Part shown: piece by piece, positions 8,660 through 16,211 of the stretch | Numbering within the stretch: position 1 is the first letter of the stretch | How the letters are laid out: each line of letters begins with the position of its first letter | From: Nanoperiomorbus sp963544155 | GTDB lineage: Bacteria; Patescibacteriota; Saccharimonadia; Saccharimonadales; Saccharimonadaceae | Assembly (NCBI GenBank): GCA_963544155.1 | Contig: CAUUDW010000005.1 | Location: 3,889 to 67,888 of the forward strand | Direction of reading: 5' to 3' | DNA: 64,000 bases | The notes under the pieces: generated by a model | Told to the model about the DNA's origin: nothing | The model's input: only the letters and a program-made list of their open reading frames with translations | Databases searched by the model: none | Made by a program: the position numbers and the translations under genes

Positions 8660-9670
8660 CTAATCTTGGCAATCGCAGTCATCGGACTTAATCCGATCGG
8701 ACAACATATGGTAGATAAGTATACCAATAGTCGTACCTACGACCGTACCCAGAACATAGACTAGAACCGGCCACAGGAACGCATTAGTGCTACCCGAACC
8801 AAACACCCCCATAGTCGAAGCCACGGCAGGGTTCAGAATAGTTTTAGAGGCATCAGAGGTGCTGATCACCAAACCGGCTAACCAACAAAGACCGATCACT
8901 AGACCCTTAGCGATCTTCTGATGCTTCTTTTTCCGGTCGTAGGCGTAGCCTGCCCCGAGACCAAGTACGATCGCACCGGTCATCTCACCCAGCATAGCAA
9001 CCCACTCTTTACCCTCGTTAAGAGCACTGTACTGATATAGCTTAGGAGCTGGACCTTTCTTGGTAATACCCAGCTGTTTAGCTATGGTGTCAATACCGCC
9101 GTACTGTAATGCCCACTTATCAAGACCACCGGCCTTTTTAATAACCTCCTCAGTTACACCGGCTTTCATTACACCACTCTTAATCGCTGCTTTATATTCA
9201 AAGCCGGCATTATTGATACCGGTGAGTGCAAAGAATGCTAAAACAGCACCCAGCACCTGCGCCACGATAAAGGTCGCTGCTTTCACTCCATCAATCTTGC
9301 GCAGAATCCAGCGAGCAAAAGTGATCGCCGGATTGAGATGCACCCGCCCGATCATCACCAACGCTGATATCGTCAGAGCGATGACGATCAGTCCATAATT
9401 AGTGTTGTTGATCAGCCTGATGAATACCGCCGTCAGTATAAATGTGCCGACTAGCTCAGCTGCTAGACGAGCCGGATTTAAGGCAGCTAACTTCTCGGTA
9501 AACGTCGCCTCCTCCGGCATAGCCAGCACCGGGGCCTCCACCTCAACGACTTCAACTACCTCTTCCACCTCCGGCTTAGTAGTCCGGCGCTTGCTTCGTG
9601 TGGTTGACTCAGATTTGGCTGACTGTTTCCGACTGGCAGTAGTAGGGCGCTTACCCTTCTTTGTAGCCAT
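8660..9670 (-). CDS. MIP-family aquaporin or glycerol channel
   Basis: The 336-residue protein has a long basic and acidic low-complexity N-terminal tail (about residues 1-60, KRRTTKPEVEEVV) and then a six-helix MIP channel. Both NPA boxes are intact: HLNPAITFARW near residue 112 and TILNPAVAST near 280. Between them is an unusually long hydrophilic loop of about 65 residues (from FEYKAAIKSG to LNEGKEW). Family members conduct water, glycerol or other small neutral solutes. The tail and loop are larger than in textbook aquaporins. A good ribosome binding site (AAGGAGGG) precedes the ATG, so this gene has a conventional leader, and a terminator follows at 8609-8641. Confidence 0.88.
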   Translation of the reverse strand: MATKKGKRPTTASRKQSAKSESTTRSKRRTTKPEVEEVVEVVEVEAPVLAMPEEATFTEKLAALNPARLAAELVGTFILTAVFIRLINNTNYGLIVIALTISALVMIGRVHLNPAITFARWILRKIDGVKAATFIVAQVLGAVLAFFALTGINNAGFEYKAAIKSGVMKAGVTEEVIKKAGGLDKWALQYGGIDTIAKQLGITKKGPAPKLYQYSALNEGKEWVAMLGEMTGAIVLGLGAGYAYDRKKKHQKIAKGLVIGLCWLAGLVISTSDASKTILNPAVASTMGVFGSGSTNAFLWPVLVYVLGTVVGTTIGILIYHMLSDRIKSDDCDCQD

Positions 9671-9734
9671 GTATGTCCCTCCTTATTTAGCTTACTCGTT
9701 CATGTTACCGCATATATTGGCTAAAATGCAAGTG

Positions 9735-10799
9735 TTAAACCTGTTTGATCGGACTGTCAACCTGCTCTGCCGTAATAACCGGGGCCGATCCATCGGCGGA
9801 TATCTTGATCACATCCTTGTCCACTTTAGCGAATTCTTTATAGGCGGCATTATAGTGATTCACGGTCGTGCCTAGGCTATTACCAAGCTTGCGCAAGTAT
9901 TCATCGTACTTAGCAATATGCATGCCCAGCTGAGCTACTCGCTTCTGGATCTCCTTAGCTTGCTCCTCTATCTGGAGACTACGAAGTCCCTGCAGTACCG
10001 TCTCCAGGTATGCCATAAAGCTGGTCGGACTGGTGATGATCACTCGCTTATCCCGAAAGGCATACTCGATTAGATCCCGAGCTGAGCCACCCTGACCGAC
10101 ATTGCCGACCAGTAGATCGTAGTAGAGACTCTCGCTGGGAATAAACATAAAGGCAAAGTCCATGGTGTTTTCGCTCGGTCGAATATATTTGGCTGTCTCA
10201 TCAATCCGCCCCTTAAGATCCGCCTTGACCTTGGTCATCAGCCGAGCTCTCGCCTCTTTATCCGTTGACTCAATGTATTTATTATAATTCTCGAGCGAAA
10301 ACTTAGAATCTATCGGTAGAATCCGCCCCTTGTCCAGAAAGATCACCGCATCGACGATCTCGCCATCCTGAAAGCGGTATTGCGACTGCCATTGATTGGT
10401 AGCCAGGACGTTATCCAGCACCGAGTTAAGATAGAATTCGCCGAAGACACCTCGCTGCTTCGGGTTCTGTAGGACATTCTGCAGAGTTTTCAGCTCGTCC
10501 GCCACGCTAACCACTCGCCGATTAGTCTCATCCAGCTTAGCCAGCCGACTGCTGACATCGTTGACGATCTTTGCCGACTGACGCAACTGGTCTCGCACCG
10601 AATCTTGCGTCCGATCCATCCGCTCGGTCAGGGTTTTATTAAGATTGGTATTCAGGTCAGATACTTCTTGGCGCAGATGAGCCAGATCATTTTGTAGATA
10701 CTGCTCCTCCGCCTTCGGTCGCTGTTGACGAATCAGCGTGACGATCAAGACTAGCACCGCCAAAGCTAGTAACCCGATAATTATCTCTTGTCCCGGCAC
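9735..10799 (-). CDS. rmuC: DNA recombination protein RmuC
   Basis: The 354-residue protein has an N-terminal membrane helix (about 5-24, IIIGLLALAVLVLIVTLI), a coiled coil (about 30-110) and a RmuC nuclease-like domain. Landmarks are NPKQRGVFGEFYLNSVLDNVL, DAVIFLDKGRILPIDSKFSLENY, FAFMFIPSESLYYDLL and RVIITSPTSFMAYLETVLQGLR. The D-x-K type PIDSKFS element fits the restriction-like fold of the family. RmuC limits rearrangements at inverted repeats and has been linked to phage defence. GTG is used as start, behind a strong GAGGAGGG site. It lies 13 bases after the sugar-kinase-fold gene in the smpB-xth operon. Confidence 0.92.
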   Translation of the reverse strand: MPGQEIIIGLLALAVLVLIVTLIRQQRPKAEEQYLQNDLAHLRQEVSDLNTNLNKTLTERMDRTQDSVRDQLRQSAKIVNDVSSRLAKLDETNRRVVSVADELKTLQNVLQNPKQRGVFGEFYLNSVLDNVLATNQWQSQYRFQDGEIVDAVIFLDKGRILPIDSKFSLENYNKYIESTDKEARARLMTKVKADLKGRIDETAKYIRPSENTMDFAFMFIPSESLYYDLLVGNVGQGGSARDLIEYAFRDKRVIITSPTSFMAYLETVLQGLRSLQIEEQAKEIQKRVAQLGMHIAKYDEYLRKLGNSLGTTVNHYNAAYKEFAKVDKDVIKISADGSAPVITAEQVDSPIKQV

Positions 10800-10811
10800 T
10801 TTCCCTCCTCT

Positions 10812-11618
10812 CTATAGTTCCGTCCAGCCGGTAGCTGTCGCTTTTATTATATCCGGTTGCCAGACCGACCAAGCCGCCTCCCTGGTCGCTACTTCGCCAC
10901 TCCAAACTCGCATCGGCTGGGTAAAGGGCTGGCTAACCACTTCCCCTTCACCGGCTACCAATAGATTATCGTCGTGGAATAGAGTAATCACTACTCGATA
11001 AGAAATAGTGAACTTGTGCAGAGTCTCGGCTATTTGCTTGACTCCCTGCGAAAAGGTGATGACTCTAGGATAATAAACCGCTCGGGCCAGTTTCTGCAGC
11101 TGCGCTAAGCTCAGCACTAGATGACAATTCTCTCGAGCTAAAAGCGCCTCGGCACTATAGACCAGCAGGTCAATGGTATCCCGAGCCAGCGTCACCCTCG
11201 TCTCTTGGTGTGCCGGGTTAGTTAAAAATCGCTCCAGCAACTTCGCCGTCTCGGCATTAGCGCCATTATCACCGATAAAGAGTAGGTTATTAGACCAGCC
11301 GGCCGCCACCGCCAAATCTCGCTCAGCCCCCAAAGCTAGCCCACCGCTAGGGTTTGATGGTGCCAAGATCAGGTCATCCAGCTGACGACGCACCGCTGTC
11401 GGTAATTTTGCTCCCAGGGCGTCAGGAATAACGGCTCTGACCTCACCGACACCGAGCTGCTTAGCTAGCTGATACGCTGACGCCACTGCACTAAAGCCAT
11501 GACTATTGCCACCAATGATTGTTAGCCGACCGGCCTGATCTCGTCGCTCCGGCCGACTCCAAAGGATGTCGCCGTATAGCGGCTGACCGGGCTGTTGTTT
11601 GCGCCAATAATCAGCCAT
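10812..11618 (-). CDS. YjeF/NnrD-like ribokinase-fold protein
   Basis: The 268-residue protein resembles the C-terminal half of YjeF (NAD(P)H-hydrate dehydratase, ribokinase-like fold). It has an early RLTIIGGNSHGFSAVASAYQLAK segment, VRAVIPDALG, and a glycine-rich segment LLFIGDNGANAETAKLLERF in place of the more usual GxGxG. A later LVLSLAQLQKLAR stretch matches the family outline. If active it would repair hydrated NAD(P)H using ATP or ADP. The typical GTGD anion-hole and catalytic Asp motif near the C-terminus is not evident, so it may be divergent or have another substrate. It starts directly at the stop of the exonuclease III gene (TAAATG junction). Confidence 0.55.
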   Translation of the reverse strand: MADYWRKQQPGQPLYGDILWSRPERRDQAGRLTIIGGNSHGFSAVASAYQLAKQLGVGEVRAVIPDALGAKLPTAVRRQLDDLILAPSNPSGGLALGAERDLAVAAGWSNNLLFIGDNGANAETAKLLERFLTNPAHQETRVTLARDTIDLLVYSAEALLARENCHLVLSLAQLQKLARAVYYPRVITFSQGVKQIAETLHKFTISYRVVITLFHDDNLLVAGEGEVVSQPFTQPMRVWSGEVATREAAWSVWQPDIIKATATGWTEL

Positions 11619-12434
11619 TTATCTAATCACCACCCCGATCGGACAATGATCTGACCCGAGCCGATCAGCGTAAATCATCGCCCGGTCAATCTGACGACTA
11701 AGCCGCTCGTCCACCAGGAAATAGTCAATCCGCCAACCGATATTACGCTCCCGAGCTCTCGCCCAGTGCGACCACCAGGTATATTGATCGGGTTCATCGC
11801 CATGTAGCAAGCGAAAACTATCGGCAAAACCGTCACGCAAAATATTAGCAAAGCCCTGTCGCTCTTCATCAGTAAAGCCGTGCTTGCCGACATTTTGCTT
11901 GGGGTTGGCTAGGTCGATTTCCCTAGCTGCTACATTCAGATCACCGCAAAATATCACCGGTTTATCCCGCCTCAGCTGATTCATATAGCTAAGGAAAGCC
12001 GGATCCCACTGGGTGTAACGAAGCTCCAGTCGGCTCAGGTCGCTCTTAGCGTTCGGCGTATAGACAGTACATAAGTAGAAATCGCCTAGCTCCAGTACCA
12101 ACACCCTGCCTTCGGCATTAGCGTCGCCAAATTCATCCCGCCTGAGCCCGAAGTCATTAGCTATCTCTGCCGGAATGTTGCGTCGTATCTGAGCGGCAGT
12201 AATCTCGCCAAATAGCTCACTCCGCACCAGCATACCGGTCCCACTGTAGCCGGCTCGCTCAGCACTATTTAAGATCAGCTGATAACCCGCTAGATGAAAA
12301 TCAACCTGCTCAGGCTTTAGCTTAACCTCTTGCAGGCAAAGAATATCCGGTCGTTCGTCATCTAGAAAGCTAGCCAGCTCTCCTTTCTTAATGACCGCCC
12401 TAAGCCCGTTCACATTCCAAGACGCCAATTTCAT
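11619..12434 (-). CDS. xth: Exodeoxyribonuclease III / AP endonuclease
   Basis: The 271-residue protein is a complete member of the exonuclease III family (endonuclease/exonuclease/phosphatase fold). Catalytic landmarks are present: MKLASWNVNGLRA at the start, ILCLQEVKLK (metal-binding Glu), YTPNAKSDLSRL, VIFCGDLNVAAREIDLANP, and YTWWSHWARAR...IGWRIDYFLVDE with SDHCPIGVVI at the C-terminus. It would cleave DNA at abasic sites in base excision repair. It starts 6 bases after smpB and is followed without a gap by the ribokinase-fold gene. A GGAGGGGG site precedes the ATG, typical of internal operon genes here. Confidence 0.95.
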   Translation of the reverse strand: MKLASWNVNGLRAVIKKGELASFLDDERPDILCLQEVKLKPEQVDFHLAGYQLILNSAERAGYSGTGMLVRSELFGEITAAQIRRNIPAEIANDFGLRRDEFGDANAEGRVLVLELGDFYLCTVYTPNAKSDLSRLELRYTQWDPAFLSYMNQLRRDKPVIFCGDLNVAAREIDLANPKQNVGKHGFTDEERQGFANILRDGFADSFRLLHGDEPDQYTWWSHWARARERNIGWRIDYFLVDERLSRQIDRAMIYADRLGSDHCPIGVVIR

Positions 12435-12439
12435 CCAGC

Positions 12440-12955
12440 TTACCCCCTCCTTCGCTGCGCCAGCTCTCGCTTGATATCTCGCTCCCGTACTGCCTGGCGC
12501 TTGTCGTAACGCTTTTTACCTTTACCGGCAGCTAGCTCCAGCTTGACATACCGACCCTGCGTCAGAAGTTTCAACGGCACAATAGTCAAACCTTCGCTCT
12601 TGCGGTCGACCAGTCGCTCGATCTCTCGCCGCTTCGCTAGGATACGTCGAGCCCTAGTATCGATCATAGTGCGAGACTGACCACTGCCCTTAGGGGCATT
12701 GTTATTGAGGGTAAATGAGGCATTGATTAAAAAGAGCTCGTCTCTACCCGTCTGAATATTACGCTTAGGCACGACATACGCCCCCCTGAGACTAACATGA
12801 CCCAGCCTAGCTGCCTTAGTCTCCATACCGGTCAGAGACAGCCCTACAGTCAATCGATCGCTTAGCTGATAGTCATAAGTCGCCCGACGATTAACAACCA
12901 CTCCCGCACTAGTTGAGCTAGCCTTTTTATGTCCTCGTCTCGCCACTGATTTCAT
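12440..12955 (-). CDS. smpB: SsrA-binding protein SmpB
   Basis: This protein of about 171 residues rescues stalled ribosomes together with tmRNA. The core matches the family: NRRATYDYQLSDRLTVGLSLTGMETKAAR, HVSLRGAYVV, ELFLINASF, and RTMIDTRARRILAKRREIERL. It ends in a basic tail, KGKKRYDKRQAVRERDIKREL, which inserts into the ribosome. The start at 12955 is set by TATACT (reverse complement of 12965-12970) nine bases upstream. It shares a short divergent promoter region with the broken glycosyltransferase. It is the first gene of the smpB-xth-kinase-rmuC operon. Confidence 0.93.
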   Translation of the reverse strand: MKSVARRGHKKASSTSAGVVVNRRATYDYQLSDRLTVGLSLTGMETKAARLGHVSLRGAYVVPKRNIQTGRDELFLINASFTLNNNAPKGSGQSRTMIDTRARRILAKRREIERLVDRKSEGLTIVPLKLLTQGRYVKLELAAGKGKKRYDKRQAVRERDIKRELAQRRRG

Positions 12956-12994
12956 CGCCACTCCAGTATAACAGTTATGCTACAATATCTCCAG

Positions 12995-13365
12995 ATGAAA
13001 AAAGTAACTGTCAACCTGATTTCTGAAAGTGTCTTTACATGCAAGTCAGCGACCTGATGTTCATGCCTTCCGAGCAAGAGACATTCGGCCTGGCGCTGAT
13101 CGAGGGAGCAGCCTGCGGCATGCCGGTCATCGTCCGAGATATTCACGACTACGATGCTACCTTTGGCGACTTAGTGATTCGTAGTGATGAAGACCATTTT
13201 GCCACAACGATTAAGCGCTATCTGACCGACAAGCAGCTCTATGCCGACGGCGTCAAGCGCTCGCACCGGATCGCTAGCCGATACGACACGACCAAGACTG
13301 AGCGTCAGCTGCTTGATCTCTACCGCTCGCTACTGAGTGATGACTCTAAAACTACTGAGGTATAA
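12995..13365 (+). pseudogene. Glycosyltransferase with a large internal deletion
   Basis: The ATG at 12995 begins MKKVTVNLISESVFT, nearly the same N-terminus as the glycosyltransferase at 80. After about 15 codons the frame breaks near 13036-13042 and the sequence jumps to a C-terminal half in another frame: QVSDLMFMPSEQETFGLAL, MPVIVRDIHDYDATF, LLDLYRSLL, ending with TAA at 13363-13365. About 200 central residues, including most of the acceptor domain, are missing and the two parts are out of frame. The promoter (TACAAT at 12981-12986, eight bases before the ATG) is still intact. The stop overlaps the -10 box of the next gene. A dead gene is the simplest reading; translation of the 109-codon tail from 13039 cannot be excluded. 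Confidence 0.85.
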
Positions 13366-13373
13366 TAAAGATC

Positions 13374-14672
13374 ATGCGCATCGGACTATTTACCGACTCA
13401 TACCGCCCCGCCCAAAATGGCGTAGTGGTGGTAGTCGACGTAACCAGACGGGAGCTGGAGAGAATGGGACACGAGGTATATGTCTTCGCCCCCTCGGCCA
13501 ATCTGCTTAATCAAGTTGCCGAAGTCGACCAAGCCGACGACCACCTGATTCACTTCCCGACTATCCGAGGAGCAGGCTTTAAGGAGGGACAATTATCAGT
13601 CTTCTTCCCCGCTAAGCTGTTAGATAAAGTACGCAAGCTCAAGATTGATGTGCTGCATTTCTTCACCGCTGGGCAGATGGCACTCTTCTGCTGCTATGCC
13701 GCTCGCAAGACTAACGCCGTCTTGATCGGTCAACATTGCACCGACACCTACGAGTACTCCGATAGTTACCGCCTACTCAAGATCGGCTATGCCGCCATGG
13801 GGGCGTTGATGCCTCTAGCCGTGCAAATGACTACCGAACAAAAGCTGGGACTAGCCACTCTGTATACCTTTGCCGGACACGACCATGATGAAGGCTGGGG
13901 GCGACGACTGGTAGCCGGTACGCTGGCTCTGTGGTACCAGGCATGCGACGCCACCATTGCCGTCAGCCGGAAATCAGCCAACCAGCTAACCAATATCGCC
14001 AAGCGCTATCATACCAAGATGAATCTAGTCACCATCCCGACCGGCGTCAATCCACCGCCCCAAGTAACTGCTAAGCAGATCGAGCAATTTCGCCAAGCTA
14101 ACGGCATTAGCTCGGACGACGAGGTCATCATTTATTACGGTCGCCTGGGGCAAGAAAAGAATCTAAAGCTGCTCATCCCGATGATTGAGCAAGTGATTAA
14201 AGAACGCCCTCAGGCTCGGTTAGTTTTTGCCGGTGACTGGGAGTATCGGGCGACATTAGAGAAGTTAGCTCTGGCTAGCCCGGCTCGAGACCGTATCACT
14301 TTTACCGGACGATACCAGCGAGATGAGATCGGTATCCTAAACGCCATCAGCAAGATCTATGCCTTTCCATCGCTAACTGACACTCAGGGGCTAGCGGTGA
14401 GCGAAGCAGCCTACGGTGGCTTGCCGATCGTCCTGTGCGACCCACTAGCCCCGGCTTGTTTCGAGGCAAACAGCAACGGACTAGTAGCCGCCGATGATCC
14501 AGCAGATTTCGCCGACAAGGTCATCCGGCTACTATCTGACCCTAAGCTCTATCACCGGTTTAGCCAGCGTTCCACTAAGCTGGCTAGTGAGCTAACTGAG
14601 ACCAATCAGACCAAGAAGCTAGTCAAAGTCTACCGCCAGGCATTACGTCGTGAACGACACCACACCGACTAG
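13374..14672 (+). CDS. GT4 glycosyltransferase, diacylglycerol glucosyltransferase type
   Basis: The 432-residue GT-B enzyme opens with MRIGLFTDSYRPAQNGVV and MGHEVYVFAPS, a start characteristic of 1,2-diacylglycerol 3-alpha-glucosyltransferases and related mannosyltransferases. The donor domain holds IIYYGRLGQEKNLKLLIPMIEQ, VFAGDWE, ITFTGRY and the E-x7-E region SLTDTQGLAVSEAAYGGLPIVLCDP. It would make a glycolipid or start a lipid-linked glycan at the inner membrane face. Relative to many family members it has an internal segment (about residues 145-190) rich in aromatic and small residues that may touch the membrane. The promoter TATAAT at 13361-13366 lies seven bases before the ATG, so the message is leaderless. 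Confidence 0.85.
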   Translation: MRIGLFTDSYRPAQNGVVVVVDVTRRELERMGHEVYVFAPSANLLNQVAEVDQADDHLIHFPTIRGAGFKEGQLSVFFPAKLLDKVRKLKIDVLHFFTAGQMALFCCYAARKTNAVLIGQHCTDTYEYSDSYRLLKIGYAAMGALMPLAVQMTTEQKLGLATLYTFAGHDHDEGWGRRLVAGTLALWYQACDATIAVSRKSANQLTNIAKRYHTKMNLVTIPTGVNPPPQVTAKQIEQFRQANGISSDDEVIIYYGRLGQEKNLKLLIPMIEQVIKERPQARLVFAGDWEYRATLEKLALASPARDRITFTGRYQRDEIGILNAISKIYAFPSLTDTQGLAVSEAAYGGLPIVLCDPLAPACFEANSNGLVAADDPADFADKVIRLLSDPKLYHRFSQRSTKLASELTETNQTKKLVKVYRQALRRERHHTD

Positions 14673-14724
14673 CACCCCAGCGTCAACATGCCAGAGGTAC
14701 TAGAGTAAAAAAGTGACCGGCTAG

Positions 14725-14991
14725 CTACTTGATGTAGCCAAACTGGCGCAAGTATTCATCGATCTTACCCCGATCGAACCCCAGCACCAGCTGACCGGAG
14801 ATATCTATCACCGGAACGCCGCGAAAATTGCCGCCGATCTTAGCCATCAGCTCATCATGAGCTGACTGGTCATCCTCAATATTCTTGTCAACTGTCGGCA
14901 CATCCATGCTCGCTAAATACTGCACCGCCATCTTGCAGTAAGCGCACCAACTAGTGCTATAGATGATTACCGGAGCTTTTTCTTTACTCAT
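14725..14991 (-). CDS. Glutaredoxin-like thiol-disulfide protein
   Basis: The 88-residue thioredoxin-fold protein has the redox motif CAYC in STSWCAYCKMAVQYL (about residues 16-19) and the cis-proline segment RGVPVIDI (about 60). A C-terminal GFDRGKIDEYL helix completes the fold. It is of typical glutaredoxin/NrdH size. It would reduce protein or ribonucleotide reductase disulfides. Thioredoxin reductase is encoded about 260 bases upstream on the same strand, which suggests it may be the electron donor in this reduced genome. A strong AGGAGGGG site precedes the ATG, with TAAAAT further upstream as the likely -10 box. Confidence 0.85.
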   Translation of the reverse strand: MSKEKAPVIIYSTSWCAYCKMAVQYLASMDVPTVDKNIEDDQSAHDELMAKIGGNFRGVPVIDISGQLVLGFDRGKIDEYLRQFGYIK

Positions 14992-15060
14992 ACCCCTCCT
15001 AGATTACTAAAGTTATTTTACCATAAGCTGATTACAATACCAGTAGCTGGCTACACCGCC

Positions 15061-15270
15061 TCAGCTCGGTATATCATCCTGTCGCTTGGTTAAGTGCCAA
15101 CCACCACAATACGGACAGTGGTAGACCTTAAGCTGCAGATTATTATTGGTAAAGATTAACTCTTGCTGCTCTGCCACCAGCTTAGCCTCTCGCTCTGAAT
15201 CATAACGCACTTTGCCACAAGAGTGCCGAGGCGGCAGTGGAATAAAAGGCTTTATTTTGTGTTTTGCCAT
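15061..15270 (-). CDS. Small zinc-ribbon-like protein
   Basis: This is a 69-residue basic protein starting MAKHKIKPFIPLP. It has two cysteine or histidine sites, HSCG near the N-terminus and YHCPYCGGWHLTKR at the C-terminus, which together look like a degenerate zinc ribbon. A charged central helix (about 25-45, SEREAKLVAEQQ) separates them. The ATG at 15270 lies inside the end of trxB (19-base overlap), so the gene is probably translated by coupling to trxB. The family is not recognised; nucleic acid or protein contact is the usual role of such ribbons. Confidence 0.65.
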   Translation of the reverse strand: MAKHKIKPFIPLPPRHSCGKVRYDSEREAKLVAEQQELIFTNNNLQLKVYHCPYCGGWHLTKRQDDIPS

Positions 15271-16199
15271 CTTACTGTTGTCCAAAATAGATGCAGATCG
15301 ATATGCTTAGCCGCCGCTGCTCCATCGCCCGCCGCACTAACGATCTGTCTAATCTCACCCGAACGAATATCACCGCACGCCCAAATATTGGGCTCATCGG
15401 TCATCAGATTATCACCGGTCACGATACGCCCTGCCTCATCCAGTCGAATCTTCGTCCCTTTGATAAATCCATTGTTGGGCTCGGTGCCGACGAAGACAAA
15501 TGCGCCGTCGCAGTTTATCTGTCGCTCTTTCTGACCATCAGTCACCTTGACGCCGGTTAATTTATCGCCGTCGCCTACCATCTCAAGAGGACACCACCCC
15601 TCTAGAACGATTACTTTGTCCGCTTTGGTTAGCTTAGTCAGTTCCTCCCTCAATATCTTATCTGCCCTTAGGCGACTACGTACCAGCATGACGATGCGCT
15701 TAACCTGCTTGGCTAAAAAGATCACTTCTTGAACCGCCGTATTAGCACCACCGACTACTACAATATCCTTATCATGATAAAAAGCTCCATCGCAAGTAGC
15801 ACAATAGTGCACTCCATGCGACGAGTACTCCGCCTCGCCCGGGATACCTAGATGACGATAGCCGGCTCCACTAGCGATCAGTACCGCCGTCGCCATCACC
15901 TCGCCGGCATCGGTCTGAAGGATTATCGGTCGACCCGGCTTGATGCTATTCACCTTGGCAAACTTAATCTCTGCGCCGAAGCGCCTTGCCTGAGACTCCA
16001 GTGAACTCGCCAGCTCCATGCCGGTTACCCCTTCGGCAAAGCCGGGATAATTATCAACCCGGTCAATGGTTGCCACTTGCCCGCCTATCAGCTGACTCTC
16101 CAGAACTATCGTCTTGTGTCCGGCTCGACTCAGATAGATCGCTGCCGTTAGCCCGCTCGGGCCGGCCCCAATGATAGCTACGCCGTACATCTCTTTCAT
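15252..16199 (-). CDS. trxB: Thioredoxin reductase
   Basis: The 315-residue flavoprotein shows the FAD-binding GAGPSGLTAAIYLSRAG near residue 11, the redox-active CATCDGAFYHD (CxxC about residues 135-138), and VVVGGANTAVQE for NADPH binding. The C-terminal FAD segment is IWACGDIRSGEIRQIVSAAGDG. It passes electrons from NADPH to thioredoxin or glutaredoxin-type proteins in the cytoplasm. GGANTA replaces the more common GGGNSA. The promoter is TATAAT (reverse complement of 16206-16211) six bases before the ATG, which is a leaderless start. It is followed by the overlapping zinc-ribbon gene. Confidence 0.95.
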   Translation of the reverse strand: MKEMYGVAIIGAGPSGLTAAIYLSRAGHKTIVLESQLIGGQVATIDRVDNYPGFAEGVTGMELASSLESQARRFGAEIKFAKVNSIKPGRPIILQTDAGEVMATAVLIASGAGYRHLGIPGEAEYSSHGVHYCATCDGAFYHDKDIVVVGGANTAVQEVIFLAKQVKRIVMLVRSRLRADKILREELTKLTKADKVIVLEGWCPLEMVGDGDKLTGVKVTDGQKERQINCDGAFVFVGTEPNNGFIKGTKIRLDEAGRIVTGDNLMTDEPNIWACGDIRSGEIRQIVSAAGDGAAAAKHIDLHLFWTTVRWQNTK

Positions 16200-16211
16200 A
16201 CAACTATTATA

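Noticed and set aside
9060..9398. ORFs antisense to the aquaporin, PBP, recG and other genes
   Set aside because: These are open only because of the base composition of the real genes; they lack start signals and domain features.
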